Assembly: GCF_026547205.1 (NCBI RefSeq)
Contig: NZ_CP106877.1
Location: forward strand, 884,001 to 948,000
DNA: 64,000 nt
Reading direction: 5' to 3'
From: Fervidibacillus halotolerans
GTDB lineage: Bacteria; Bacillota; Bacilli; Bacillales; Caldibacillaceae
Part shown: positions 46,116-55,587 of the stretch, one piece after another
How positions within the stretch are numbered: the stretch's first letter is position 1
Layout: the number at the start of each line of letters is the position of its first letter
The notes under the pieces: generated by a model
Databases searched by the model: none
What the model saw: the letters and a program-made list of their open reading frames with translations, nothing else
Told to the model about the DNA's origin: nothing
Translations under genes and position numbers: made by a program

Positions 46116-48503
46116 ATGAAATTAATTACTGCAAATTTGATAAATGAATTAACTCATTTAACCGAAGATGCAATACATATTTGCTGGATTACCGCCTTCG
46201 CAATGAAATCTGGTGTTTCATTAATTCTTCCTACTTTAAAAAAGGCACATGATCGAGGATGTGAAATACAACTCTTAGTTGGTGATTATCTTTATATAAC
46301 ACAGCCGGAAGCTCTTAAAATACTATTGGAAAATTTACCGAATGCTGAAATTAGAATGTATCGATCCTACGGTAAATCATTTCATCCAAAGGCTTATCTA
46401 TTCCGACATCAAACTTCTCAACATGTTATTGTTGGTTCATCAAATTTATCTCAATCCGCCTTGACTAGCGGTGTTGAGTGGAATTTATATACGGTGAATT
46501 TAGAAACATTTGAAAAATCTGTTGAAGAATTTCATAGACTTTTTTATAGCATACATACCATACCTATCAATAAAGAGACATTAAAAGAATATGAAATTTC
46601 ATTTTCTGAAGCTAACAAGATTACACCTCTGTCAACAAAATGGGATGATTATGAGTCTACTAAATTAATGTATGGAGTTGAACAAAGTTCTCCAGTTGTA
46701 ACGGAAGAAACTGATTCATACGATATTATTGTACCTAGACCTGCTCAAAAACTTGCATTAGATGCACTTGATGAAACAATTGAACAAGGTTATGACAAGG
46801 CGTTAACCGTACTAGCAACTGGTTTAGGGAAAACGTATTTAGCAGCTTTTTTTGCTAAAAGATTCAATAGAATACTATTTATTGCTCATCGGGATGAAAT
46901 TTTACAACAGGCCAAAAAAGCATTTAAACAAATTCATCCAAATAAATCCCATGGTTATTTTAACGCAAAAGAAAAAGATATAAAAAGTGAGTTTATATTT
47001 GCTTCAATATTTACGATTTCACAAAAATATCATTTAAATAAATTTCAAAAAGATGATTTTGATTTAATCGTCATTGATGAATTTCATCATGCTGTTGCCA
47101 AGACATACAGCCGAGTCATCGATTATTTTACACCAAAGTTTTTACTCGGAATAACTGCTACCCCTGATAGACTTGATAATCAAGATGTCTATAGTATTTG
47201 TGATGGAAATGTAGCCATACAAATTCATTTTCTTGATGCAATTGCAAGAAAATGGCTATCTCCATTTCATTATTATGGAATAAAAGATGAAATAGATTAT
47301 TCACAAATTAAATGGTTAGGGAATCATTATGATGAAGAGGAATTACTAAAAGAACAATTACAAAATAGAGTAGTTGAAAAGGTTTTTAATGAATGGATAA
47401 AATATAAACAAACTAAAACGTTAGCTTTTTGTTCTTCAGTAAAACAGGCAAAGTATTTATGTAATTACTTTAAAAATAAAAATATTAAAGCAGAAGTATT
47501 AACTGGGCAAAATTCACATTTAGAACGGAAAAATATACGGGAAAAGTTTACGAATGGAGAAATTGAGATTATTTTTACAGTAGATTTATTTAATGAAGGT
47601 GTAGATATTCCTACAGTGGATACGTTGTTGTTTATACGTCCAACGGAATCAATATCCATTTTTACCCAACAAATTGGTCGTGGATTAAGAATAGCAGAAG
47701 GTAAAACCCATTGTGTAATTATTGATTTTATAGGAAATTATCGAAATGTAGATCGTAAACTACGTGTTTTTAAACCAACCTTAAAGCCTAACGAACCATT
47801 AAGGATAAGAACAGTAGAGAACATTCCTATGACAGATTGTACACTGAACTTTGATTTAGAAGCTATTAATTTATTAGAGGAAATGGTTAAGAGAAATCGC
47901 ACTTATCGGCAACAAATTATTGATGCTTACTTTAATTTGAAATTAGAATTGGGACGTCGGCCTACTTATTTAGAAATGTATTTAAAAAGTAATGTATACG
48001 AGTTAAATTTATCACGGGAATTTGGTTCTTACATTGGTATGCTGTATGAAGCAGACGAGCTTTCTGATAGTGAAATAAATGTTTTTAATAGATTTAAAGA
48101 TTTGCTCCACGAGATTGAAAAAACTGCTATGTCTAAAAGTTATAAAATGGTTGTGCTTAAATCGATGCTAGAAAGAGGAAAGCAATCATGGTATAAAGCA
48201 ATTACTGCAGAAAAAGTAGCTCCTTTTTTTCAAAAATATTTATCTGTTAAGAAAAGAAACAGTATTGATCCTGTGGATCCAGATATAAAAAAGGTTATTT
48301 CTTTAATAGAGAGAATGCCAATGAAAAAATGGGCAAATAGTAGTAAAGGGTTTGTAACTTTTGAAAATAAGCAATTTCAATTTGAAATTGAAGTACCTTC
48401 CTCTATGGAGGAAACATTGTTTCAATGGGTAAATGAAATTTGTGAATATAGACTTCATCGCTATTTTGAACGGAAGGCAAAAAAATTAAAAAATAAAAAT
48501 TAA
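46116..48503 (+). CDS. PLD-nuclease/superfamily 2 helicase fusion
   Basis: A 795-residue protein. Residues 1-165 form a phospholipase-D-like nuclease domain with HPKAYLFR and VIVGSSNLSQSAL (HxK...N motif, near 90-118). Residues 200-560 are a DEAD/DEAH-type SF2 helicase: Q-like RPAQKLAL, Walker A ATGLGKT, motif II DEFHHA, motif III GITATP, motif V FNEGVDIPTVD and motif VI QQIGRGLR. The C-terminal 230 residues are helical and unassigned. This architecture occurs in restriction/defence loci. It is coupled to the MazG-like gene; base composition is markedly AT-rich. Confidence 0.88.
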   Translation: MKLITANLINELTHLTEDAIHICWITAFAMKSGVSLILPTLKKAHDRGCEIQLLVGDYLYITQPEALKILLENLPNAEIRMYRSYGKSFHPKAYLFRHQTSQHVIVGSSNLSQSALTSGVEWNLYTVNLETFEKSVEEFHRLFYSIHTIPINKETLKEYEISFSEANKITPLSTKWDDYESTKLMYGVEQSSPVVTEETDSYDIIVPRPAQKLALDALDETIEQGYDKALTVLATGLGKTYLAAFFAKRFNRILFIAHRDEILQQAKKAFKQIHPNKSHGYFNAKEKDIKSEFIFASIFTISQKYHLNKFQKDDFDLIVIDEFHHAVAKTYSRVIDYFTPKFLLGITATPDRLDNQDVYSICDGNVAIQIHFLDAIARKWLSPFHYYGIKDEIDYSQIKWLGNHYDEEELLKEQLQNRVVEKVFNEWIKYKQTKTLAFCSSVKQAKYLCNYFKNKNIKAEVLTGQNSHLERKNIREKFTNGEIEIIFTVDLFNEGVDIPTVDTLLFIRPTESISIFTQQIGRGLRIAEGKTHCVIIDFIGNYRNVDRKLRVFKPTLKPNEPLRIRTVENIPMTDCTLNFDLEAINLLEEMVKRNRTYRQQIIDAYFNLKLELGRRPTYLEMYLKSNVYELNLSREFGSYIGMLYEADELSDSEINVFNRFKDLLHEIEKTAMSKSYKMVVLKSMLERGKQSWYKAITAEKVAPFFQKYLSVKKRNSIDPVDPDIKKVISLIERMPMKKWANSSKGFVTFENKQFQFEIEVPSSMEETLFQWVNEICEYRLHRYFERKAKKLKNKN

Positions 48504-48680
48504 CGATTTAATGTTTAGCATCAGTAGCATTGCATAAGCAGTTTTATTGGTCAGTCAAACAACCAAAAAATATCAACGTATTTATCACATAATTTCATTC
48601 GTCCCTTTGACGTTCGATCCTAGATATGGAATTGAGACTGAATAAACTTCCTTCGTTTCTTAAATAATCAATTACACACC

Positions 48681-48780
48681 CGATAAATTTACCATCGGGA
48701 AGATCTGTTTTGGTGATTCCTTGCTCTAGTATGTTTTGACATACTTATTTGGCGGTGTTGCCGATTTTAGCAATAAATTT
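48681..48780 (-). pseudogene. Fragment of an IS21-type istB gene
   Basis: The sequence from CGATAAATTTACCATCG to TTTTAGCAATAAATTT closely matches 53816-53933 inside the istB gene of this window, in the same orientation. It has substitutions and about 19 deleted bases. It is a remnant of an older IS21 copy. Confidence 0.8.
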
Positions 48781-48919
48781 GAAGTCTTCTGAATGTTTGG
48801 TTCTCTTTATGATGTCAGCCTCCTGGGTACATTAAGCAGTAAAATTAAAATTATTCTTATTGTCCAAGTTCATTTTGGGGCTAATAAGGTAATGGTAATT
48901 CTTTACAAATTAACTTTAC

Positions 48920-50554
48920 CCTGAATCCGTGACATGATGGTTATCTTTATTCATTTTAATGGATTTTTTTATATGTAGTGTTGCTGTTTTAATTTCTCAT
49001 AAAGAACAATCATTTACTGAGTTTACGGGAACGACAAATAAACCTGCTGTTTTGTAATTTTTGGCAGGTTTAGTGTTTGGGTATTCTGTTCATCTCGTCT
49101 ATCTATTTGAAAAAGATATGTATATTCGCTTGAAAGTAGGAAACCATGGGCTGTTGTTTCCAAATTTCAAATACCACCTTCGCGCGTGACAAACCATTTT
49201 CGATGCGAGCGTGATAAGGTTTTGAATAACGGTTTTCACTCTTCGACGAAAGACCTTCTTTTTGACGGGTGCATCATGAGACTTTAAGCTTTCTTGCCCA
49301 ATGAGCCGAAGAAGATTATAAGTAAAACAACCAAGGTGCAAGATCAAGTCATTGGTCGAAAACTTTCCAGACGGTAACCGTTCTAAATCTAGGTCTGTTT
49401 TTAATTCACTATGAAATTGTTCACATGTTCCATGTGCATGATAGAGATCGATGACTTCCTCTGGCTCAAGGTCTAAGGTTGTCCAGTAACTCTCGAATTC
49501 AATATCAGGCACTAACAGGATTTGGCCGTTTTTATCAATCGTTTGCTCCACAACTTTATATACTTGCCGAAGGGACTTCTTCATCCCTTTGGGTGTGACG
49601 GAGATAGAGCCATAAAAGATCCGTTTCCCATCACGTGCAGAGACTTGCTTCCCTCTTTGCTCGGCAATCGCTAGCCATGTTTCCAGTTTTTCACGTCGCG
49701 GATTCCGTTTAATAATGAGATGGACGTTTTCTTTTTCACACACTTTTAAGTTGTCGATGCTATCATTTCCCCCATCCATACGAACAAGCAATGGATTGTT
49801 TGTCAGCCTTTTCGAATAGTGAATCGCTTCTTGAAGGAAAGTATCGGTATTGTTTTGAACATGTGTTTTTCCTTCTCGCAATTCAACATTGACGACATAC
49901 CCTTCTTGACCAAGATACGCGAAGTTTGGAGCGTATCCATCACATCCTTTGTACGTTCGACTCACTCCTTCTTTCTTCGTGTTGGAGTTATCAAACGGGG
50001 AAACATCGATATCAAGTGGAACATACTTGGTTTTCTTATCTTTCAGGATTATTGGCGTAACAGGGGAATCAAACTGCTGAAGCAACAAGACGGATTCTTC
50101 TAAGATAATGGACTTCCATCCTCCTACTTTCGCCGTTTGATCTAAGCGTTGTCGCAAAGTAGCACTGGATGGAACAGATTGTACGCCTAGTGCGCGACAG
50201 AAGAATGGGTCATCTCGAAACGGTTCGATATCTTCAAAGTCATTTTTACTTTGAGATAGGATACCGATATAGGACGTCATCACATCCCCAGTAGATATGG
50301 AAGGGAATGACTTTATGTTAGGCACTTTTAAGTTTGAAAAGCGCTTGGACAACTTGGTTTTTGATAAAAGTAAACCAATTAAACCTAACCCGGAATGAGT
50401 GGATAATGTTTCATCGGAGTCTTCTAAAATAAATTTTACCATTGTCATTATGCACCTACCTGGTGAAGTGATTTTATTGATCCAAAAGGATGCATATCCC
50501 TATTATATCAAGGTTTGTCGCTGTGAATATCTATTTTTTTATCACGGATTCAGA
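48920..50554 (-). mobile_element. IS1380-family insertion sequence, complete
   Basis: It is bounded by 12-bp inverted repeats, CTGAATCCGTGA (48921-48932) and its complement (50542-50553), around a full-length transposase gene. The pentamer TTTAC is present directly outside both ends (48915-48919 and 50555-50559), a good target-site duplication. Total length is about 1.64 kb. Confidence 0.85.
49099..50448 (-). CDS. IS1380-family transposase
   Basis: A 449-residue DDE transposase. The fold has DIDVSPFDNSNTKKEGVSRT with YKGCDGYAP (first Asp region), LLVRMDGGNDS (second Asp) and the Y-rich helix YHAHGTCEQFHSELKTDLDLERLP, which carries the catalytic Glu. This is the IS1380/IS1380A signature. The frame is intact with no internal stop, and the element ends are present, so it may be active. 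Confidence 0.92.
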   Translation of the reverse strand: MTMVKFILEDSDETLSTHSGLGLIGLLLSKTKLSKRFSNLKVPNIKSFPSISTGDVMTSYIGILSQSKNDFEDIEPFRDDPFFCRALGVQSVPSSATLRQRLDQTAKVGGWKSIILEESVLLLQQFDSPVTPIILKDKKTKYVPLDIDVSPFDNSNTKKEGVSRTYKGCDGYAPNFAYLGQEGYVVNVELREGKTHVQNNTDTFLQEAIHYSKRLTNNPLLVRMDGGNDSIDNLKVCEKENVHLIIKRNPRREKLETWLAIAEQRGKQVSARDGKRIFYGSISVTPKGMKKSLRQVYKVVEQTIDKNGQILLVPDIEFESYWTTLDLEPEEVIDLYHAHGTCEQFHSELKTDLDLERLPSGKFSTNDLILHLGCFTYNLLRLIGQESLKSHDAPVKKKVFRRRVKTVIQNLITLASKMVCHARRWYLKFGNNSPWFPTFKRIYISFSNR

Positions 50555-50765
50555 TTTACTAAACGTGGGGTGTTTTTTGTGTTTTTATCTCAATTCAAGA
50601 ACTAAACTTCAACTAGTGTGAACTCTACAGGGAATAGTATTTAACCATTTTTCAAGGTGCGAAAGTTGATTTAATTATCTTATAAAAGTTTTAACAAGCG
50701 TGGGTTTTCTCCAACATTCATTACATTATATAGTGGAAAATTTCAAGAAAGGATGTTTGGAGAAA

Positions 50766-51413
50766 ATGAAAACGAATGAAAGAATGACAATTATTCCTAC
50801 CGAAGGACTTGTAGAAGGAAAAGACTTTGAAATTGTTTCCTATTTTGTAGTAGACAATTCAAATCGATTCCATACGATTGAATCCTATTTCCAAATAGAC
50901 CAGCTGGAATTAATCAATCGGTATCCGAATCCGAAAGAATTTTTTCATGTTTTCCAGATTCATGCACGATTTAATCGGAAACTAGAGGATTTGGAACTCA
51001 TTCAAAAGACACCAATGTTCAAAAGGCCGGTTTATTTTTATAGGTTTAATGATTTACCGATGGACTTAGAATTATTAATATCCCTAGGATTTGGTCTCGT
51101 TCGGATACACACCGGTGATAGTTGGGGTGAGTTGCTCTTATATGATATCGGTTTTTTTAAAAACCTTCTCTATGAAGACGGTGAGGAATGGGACAATCCT
51201 TTAATTGGTGATACTGCATTACGTATCGCCTTTTATTTGTCCCTCATGGATCCAAAATTTGATGACCGGGATTTAGAAATATTGATGAATATGAGTGAAG
51301 ACTTGGTGAAAAACCTTTGCATGTGTAATGGAGATAAAATCGTTCAGCAGTTAAAGGAAACATTTGCAAAGAAAAAGGGTGGGAACAATGTACTTCCCTT
51401 CCCGAGGTATTAA
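50766..51413 (+). CDS. Unknown protein, first of a tandem paralogous pair
   Basis: A 215-residue soluble-looking protein, acidic, with no membrane segments. Recognisable blocks: MTIIPTEGLVEGKDFEIVSY, a central RPVYFYRFNDLPMDLELL, and a C-terminal helical part (LSLMDPKFDDRDLEILMNM). I do not recognise the family. The first 70 residues align with the start of the next gene (shared IIP-G-L-G-DF-VS-FFV-D pattern). GGAG lies just before the ATG. Tandem divergent copies are common for immunity-type or surface-variation genes, but nothing here proves that. Confidence 0.6.
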   Translation: MKTNERMTIIPTEGLVEGKDFEIVSYFVVDNSNRFHTIESYFQIDQLELINRYPNPKEFFHVFQIHARFNRKLEDLELIQKTPMFKRPVYFYRFNDLPMDLELLISLGFGLVRIHTGDSWGELLLYDIGFFKNLLYEDGEEWDNPLIGDTALRIAFYLSLMDPKFDDRDLEILMNMSEDLVKNLCMCNGDKIVQQLKETFAKKKGGNNVLPFPRY

Positions 51414-51456
51414 TAATTCGTTAGTAACAAATAAAAACAATAAGGAGATGAACAAA

Positions 51457-51693
51457 TTGAACAATATCAATCATTTTGTAAAAAATATCATTCCCGCAGG
51501 CAATCTTAAGAAAGGATACGATTTTAAATTCGTATCTTTTTTTGTTTTTGATATGGATCATTTGGAGTTTCAGACGGTTGATCAATATCATCACTTTTCA
51601 ACGAAAGAAATGATTGAGAAAGGTAGTACTGAAAGGACACTAATGGATAACATTCTTCAATATTTGAATGAAAAAGGAAGACCCTTTCTGTAG
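51457..51693 (+). pseudogene. Second paralogue, 3' end cut by an IS256-type insertion
   Basis: This starts at TTG 51457 (AGGAG 9 bases upstream; ATG 51448 possible). It encodes NIIPAGNLKKGYDFKFVSFF, the same block as residues 8-30 of the upstream gene. After about 75 codons the frame runs into the terminal GGAAGACC repeat of the IS256-type element (from 51676) and stops at 51693. It lacks the last ~140 residues of its paralogue. Confidence 0.65.
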
Positions 51694-52907
51694 AATAAAG
51701 TTAGCCAACCAACTCACAGAAAAGAGGTCTTCCATATGAATCATCTTTCTACAGATTTAGTCGAAGCAATAGCACAAAAACAAGATATCGAAGAAGTTTT
51801 TCGTCATAATTTGGGAACAGCGATCAATCAACTGTTGAAACATGAATTAACCGTCTTTTTAGACTATGAGCCTTTCGATCGGGAAGGTTTTCATTCCGGC
51901 AATTCCCGTAATGGCTACTACGATCGTACCTTGTAAACTGCATACGCAGAACTACATCTTCGCATTCCTAGAGACCGTAATGGCTAGTTCTAGCAACAAA
52001 CAATAGCTCCTTATAAGCGTTCCAATGATACGCTGGAACAGTTTGTCATTCACCTTTATGACAAAGGGATTACGACAAATGAAACCGCTCATCTCATCGA
52101 GCGGATGTATGGACACCACTATTCCAAACAAACGGTTTCGAACTTGACGCAACTTGTTTCTAAAGACGTTAAGGCCTTCCATGAACGAAAGCTCGAAGAA
52201 GGCTATGTGTGCATTTATCTGGATGCCACTCATATTCCGATTCGACATCAAACGGTTGAAATGAAGCTTTCTACATCGCTATCGGTATTACGGAAGAAGG
52301 AAGCAAAGAAGTATTAGACTTTACCATTGCACCAACAGAGTCTTATCATGTATGAGAAGAACTCATCCAAGGCCTACGTGAACGAGGAGATGAAAACGTT
52401 CTTCTCTTCATTTCCGATGGAATCTCAGGGATGACAGATAGCGTTCACCATGTCTATCAAAAGGTGAAACATCAAGTGTGCTGTGTACATGTCGCTCGAA
52501 ACATTTCCAGTAAAGTACGTGTAAAAGATCGCGCAGCCATTTTGATGATTTCAAGGCTGAAAGACCATAAAGAAGCTTTAGAAGCTTGAAACAAATGCAA
52601 AGCAAGTGGGAAAAGTCTTATCCACGTGTCATTGAATCAGTGATGAACAATAAACAGATTCTAATATTTCATGATTTCCCACCTTCCATACGTCGCAGTA
52701 TCTACTCAACAAATTTAATCGAAGCTTTTAACAAAGAAATCAAACATATGTCAAACGCAAAGAACAATTCCCGAATGAAGAATCGTTAGAACGCTTTCTC
52801 GTGACACGGTTTCTAGACTATAATCACAAATTTGGCATGCGTTGTCATCAGGGGTTGAAAAGGCGAAATCAGAATTGATACAGATGTTTGAAGCACTAGA
52901 AGATTAA
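51676..52907 (+). mobile_element. Decayed IS256-type element with transposase pseudogene
   Basis: The left end carries a long inverted repeat: GGAAGACC and TTTCTGT (51676-51691) pair with ACAGAAAAG and GGTCTTCC (51716-51733), which also holds the transposase ribosome site. The transposase starts at 51736 (MNHLSTDLVEAIAQ, HSGNSRNGYYDRT) and is broken by several stops and frameshifts before VKAFHERKLEEGYVCIYLDA, IFHDFPPSIRRSIYSTNLIE and the stop at 52907. The order is that of IS256/Mutator transposases. I find no matching right end, so it is also truncated. Confidence 0.85.
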
Positions 52908-52914
52908 GCTTTAG

Positions 52915-53110
52915 CATCAGTCCGCCATCCTTGACCTTGTTTGTGGTCGTGGTAGTGTGTACGTTGGCGGATGGGAAAAATAAAGCCCTGTGCAGGGACT
53001 TAATCCGCACACCTAGCGTACCACGACCGATCTTTTCTAAGTTCTAGCTGTCAGGGTCCCTGAACCCAACCAGCAAAACAGCTACCGCTGTGGCTGTGTG
53101 TTTCACCTAA
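52915..53110. ncRNA. Structured RNA-like block with nested inverted repeats
   Basis: Non-coding, GC-richer than its surroundings. A perfect 10-bp stem, GGTCGTGGTA (52945-52954) with TACCACGACC (53019-53028), encloses CGGAT/ATCCG, GTGTG/CACAC and the hairpin CCCTGTGCAGGG. Next to it, AGCTGT/ACAGCT encloses CAGGGTCCCTG, and GCTACCGC-type repeats follow. The compact multi-stem layout resembles an RNA such as the omega/HEARO RNAs of IscB/TnpB elements or an unusual IS end. No IscB or TnpB gene is adjacent. Strand and identity are uncertain. Confidence 0.4.
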
Positions 53111-53357
53111 AATAGAAGCTTTACCAATTAAAATGAGCAGGCTAATCCATCTACTGGAATTGGATCATTTACACAAAATTATTGATACACCCCAAAAAAA
53201 GTGTAAAAATCTTTTATTGGTATATTCTTAGAAATTTTTGTATTTAAATTCAAATTTTCTTAACAATATACTAATATAAAATAATTCGGAAGTTGTATTT
53301 GGCAAGAGAAAAATGTATAAAATGGCAAGCCTTTTTGTAGCCACCTGCAAACCCACT

Positions 53358-54116
53358 TTAGTATCGATTAGACACTGATTCTCTTAAACGATGACTCTCA
53401 CCTTTAAATAAGATTAAACGGGAATGGTGAATGAGCCGATCTACTACTGCTTGCGTTAAAATCGGATCACCAAAAATATGATTCCATTGTCCAAACTGAA
53501 GATTGGTGGTAACGATGATGCTTTTTTGTTCATAACACAGGCTGATTACTTGAAAAAGTAATTCTGCTCCTTGCTTGTGTAAGGGAATATATCCTAATTC
53601 ATCTAAAATCAGTAAATCGAGCTTTTCAATCTGCTTAAAAAACTTATTTAACAATCCTTTCTCATTGGCCTCTAAAAGTTGATTGACCAAAGAGGCAACA
53701 GTATAAAACTTCACTCTCATTCCATACTTGCGTATGACATTTAATCCGATCAAAGTAGATAGATAAGTCTTACCAACACCTACTCCTCCGTAGAAAATAA
53801 GATTTTCTTTTCTCTCGATAAATTTACCATCGAGAAGATCTGTTTGGGTGATTCCTTGCCCTAGTTCAATATCTTTCCAATCAAACGTTTTGCCATACTT
53901 GTTTGGCAATGTTGCCGATTTTAGTAATAAATTGATTTTCCGTTTTTCACGCTGGGCAATCTCTTGTTCGAAGAGTTTTAATAAATATTCTTCATAATTT
54001 CTGGCGTTAACTTCATGGTAATGTTCACGAATCCAACTCAGTTTCAATCTTTTGGCATATTGCTGAATGAGATCATTCATATTCGCCACCCCTTTCTGAG
54101 AACATTGCGGTATCAT
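53358..54116 (-). CDS. istB: IS21-type transposition helper ATPase IstB
   Basis: A 252-residue DnaC-like AAA+ protein. Walker A is YGGVGVGKTYLS (near residues 107-118) and Walker B is LLILDELGYIP; TTNLQFGQW and HHSRLILFKGES (sensor and C-terminal block) follow. It loads the IstA transposase at target DNA. Its start lies 44 bases inside the istA 3' end, the usual IS21 overlap. The frame is intact. Confidence 0.93.
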   Translation of the reverse strand: MIPQCSQKGVANMNDLIQQYAKRLKLSWIREHYHEVNARNYEEYLLKLFEQEIAQREKRKINLLLKSATLPNKYGKTFDWKDIELGQGITQTDLLDGKFIERKENLIFYGGVGVGKTYLSTLIGLNVIRKYGMRVKFYTVASLVNQLLEANEKGLLNKFFKQIEKLDLLILDELGYIPLHKQGAELLFQVISLCYEQKSIIVTTNLQFGQWNHIFGDPILTQAVVDRLIHHSRLILFKGESHRLRESVSNRY

Positions 54117-55587
54117 ATTGGCTCATGCCTCTTACAACATTTGGCAGTTCCGGAACCGAATGGATCATCTGTAATGTGAAACGATCGCCTTGTCCAGAAA
54201 CCAATTGAATATAGGCATGTTTGATTGTTTCTATTGAAGGGTGGCCAGAAGCCATTGCCAAATCCAATGCCTCGCTTGCTTTACGAAAATCATAGTCTTT
54301 GAGAATCGTTGAAAGGAGTTGTAATGCCTTCCTTTTCTCTTCCAATGTACATGTTTCCAAATATTTTTGCCAATTGTGCGGAAGCTGCTCATAAAATGTA
54401 CTATATTTCAAGGCCGTCGGTCTTTTAGCCATTAAAGCCAAATACGGCTGCCATTTCATGGACCTCATTTTTTCCCCATATATTCTTTCATGCCGAACAA
54501 TGATTTCACCATTTTCATCGATGATATCGACCCGATTATATGTAATCCGGGCCAATACGGTTTGACTAGCGAATCGGGGAGATGTTGAATATTTCTTGGC
54601 GTCGATCTGTATAAAACCATATTTATCTGCTTTTACTGTTTCATATCGAGTACATGTGTATTCTTTTGCAGGAAGACACAGGAAAGCAGCTCTTTCTTCT
54701 TCATGTAATTTTGCAATTTCTATCTTTTTTTCATAATGCTGTCGTTGATGATCTTTTTCACATTCTTCCCATAGTTGTCGATTAAAATCCTCAAGATTAT
54801 ATATGGTCCGTTCCGGAAGGAACATATTGTTCCTAATATACTTTACTTTTGATTCGACATGTCCTTTCTCATTTCCGGAGGCAGGGTTACAAAACTCGTA
54901 AGCAAATCCGTAATGAAGGGCAAATTGTTGAAAACCTTCCGTTAAAATCCGTTTGCCATGTGGAAGTATTTTCTTTACTGCTGGTGTTAAGTTATCAAAA
55001 CGGATTCTACATGGAACACCCCCAATATGATGGAAGAAACGCTTCAATCCTTCCAAAAAACATTCTTGGTTTTGAGATTCAAACACTTGCACATATGCGG
55101 CATTACTAGATGGAAAGGACATGACCAAAAAGGGGAGATCCACCACTTTTCCCATATATTTAAACGGAGCTTCCCCAAAATCAACTTGAGCGTCTCCTGG
55201 CTTCGCTTCAAGTGGTAATGCAGCCTCATTGCTTTCCTCAAGTAATTCCTTCTTGCGTTTTGCCACATATGCGCGTACAGTCCGATCAGAACCTTTAAAA
55301 TTTTCGTTTTCTACCAACAGTTGCCAAATACGCTTGGCAGTTCGTCGATATTTCTTTTTCTTTTTTAAATCCTCTCTCAACCATTGATCCACAATGTCTT
55401 TTACAGGATCCATAACTGGAGCCGGTTGTGATTTTTTTATCTTTTTATTTGGCTGAAATTCTTCCATGTCAGCGTATTTTTTTACTGTTCGGTAATCTAC
55501 ATTGGTTCGCCTTGCGACATCAGAATAACTGCACCCTTTTCTATTTACTTCTTGTCTGATATACTGTATATCGGTCACTTGTAACAT
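54073..55587 (-). CDS. istA: IS21-type transposase IstA
   Basis: A 504-residue transposase with an N-terminal helix-turn-helix (CSYSDVARRTNVDYRTVKKY), an rve/DDE domain (AQVDFGEAPFKYMGK with the first Asp; RIRFDNLTPAV with the second; ASGNEKGHVESKVKYIRNN with the Glu) and a C-terminal Mu-like beta domain. The frame is intact. It overlaps istB. Confidence 0.93.
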   Translation of the reverse strand: MLQVTDIQYIRQEVNRKGCSYSDVARRTNVDYRTVKKYADMEEFQPNKKIKKSQPAPVMDPVKDIVDQWLREDLKKKKKYRRTAKRIWQLLVENENFKGSDRTVRAYVAKRKKELLEESNEAALPLEAKPGDAQVDFGEAPFKYMGKVVDLPFLVMSFPSSNAAYVQVFESQNQECFLEGLKRFFHHIGGVPCRIRFDNLTPAVKKILPHGKRILTEGFQQFALHYGFAYEFCNPASGNEKGHVESKVKYIRNNMFLPERTIYNLEDFNRQLWEECEKDHQRQHYEKKIEIAKLHEEERAAFLCLPAKEYTCTRYETVKADKYGFIQIDAKKYSTSPRFASQTVLARITYNRVDIIDENGEIIVRHERIYGEKMRSMKWQPYLALMAKRPTALKYSTFYEQLPHNWQKYLETCTLEEKRKALQLLSTILKDYDFRKASEALDLAMASGHPSIETIKHAYIQLVSGQGDRFTLQMIHSVPELPNVVRGMSQYDTAMFSERGGEYE

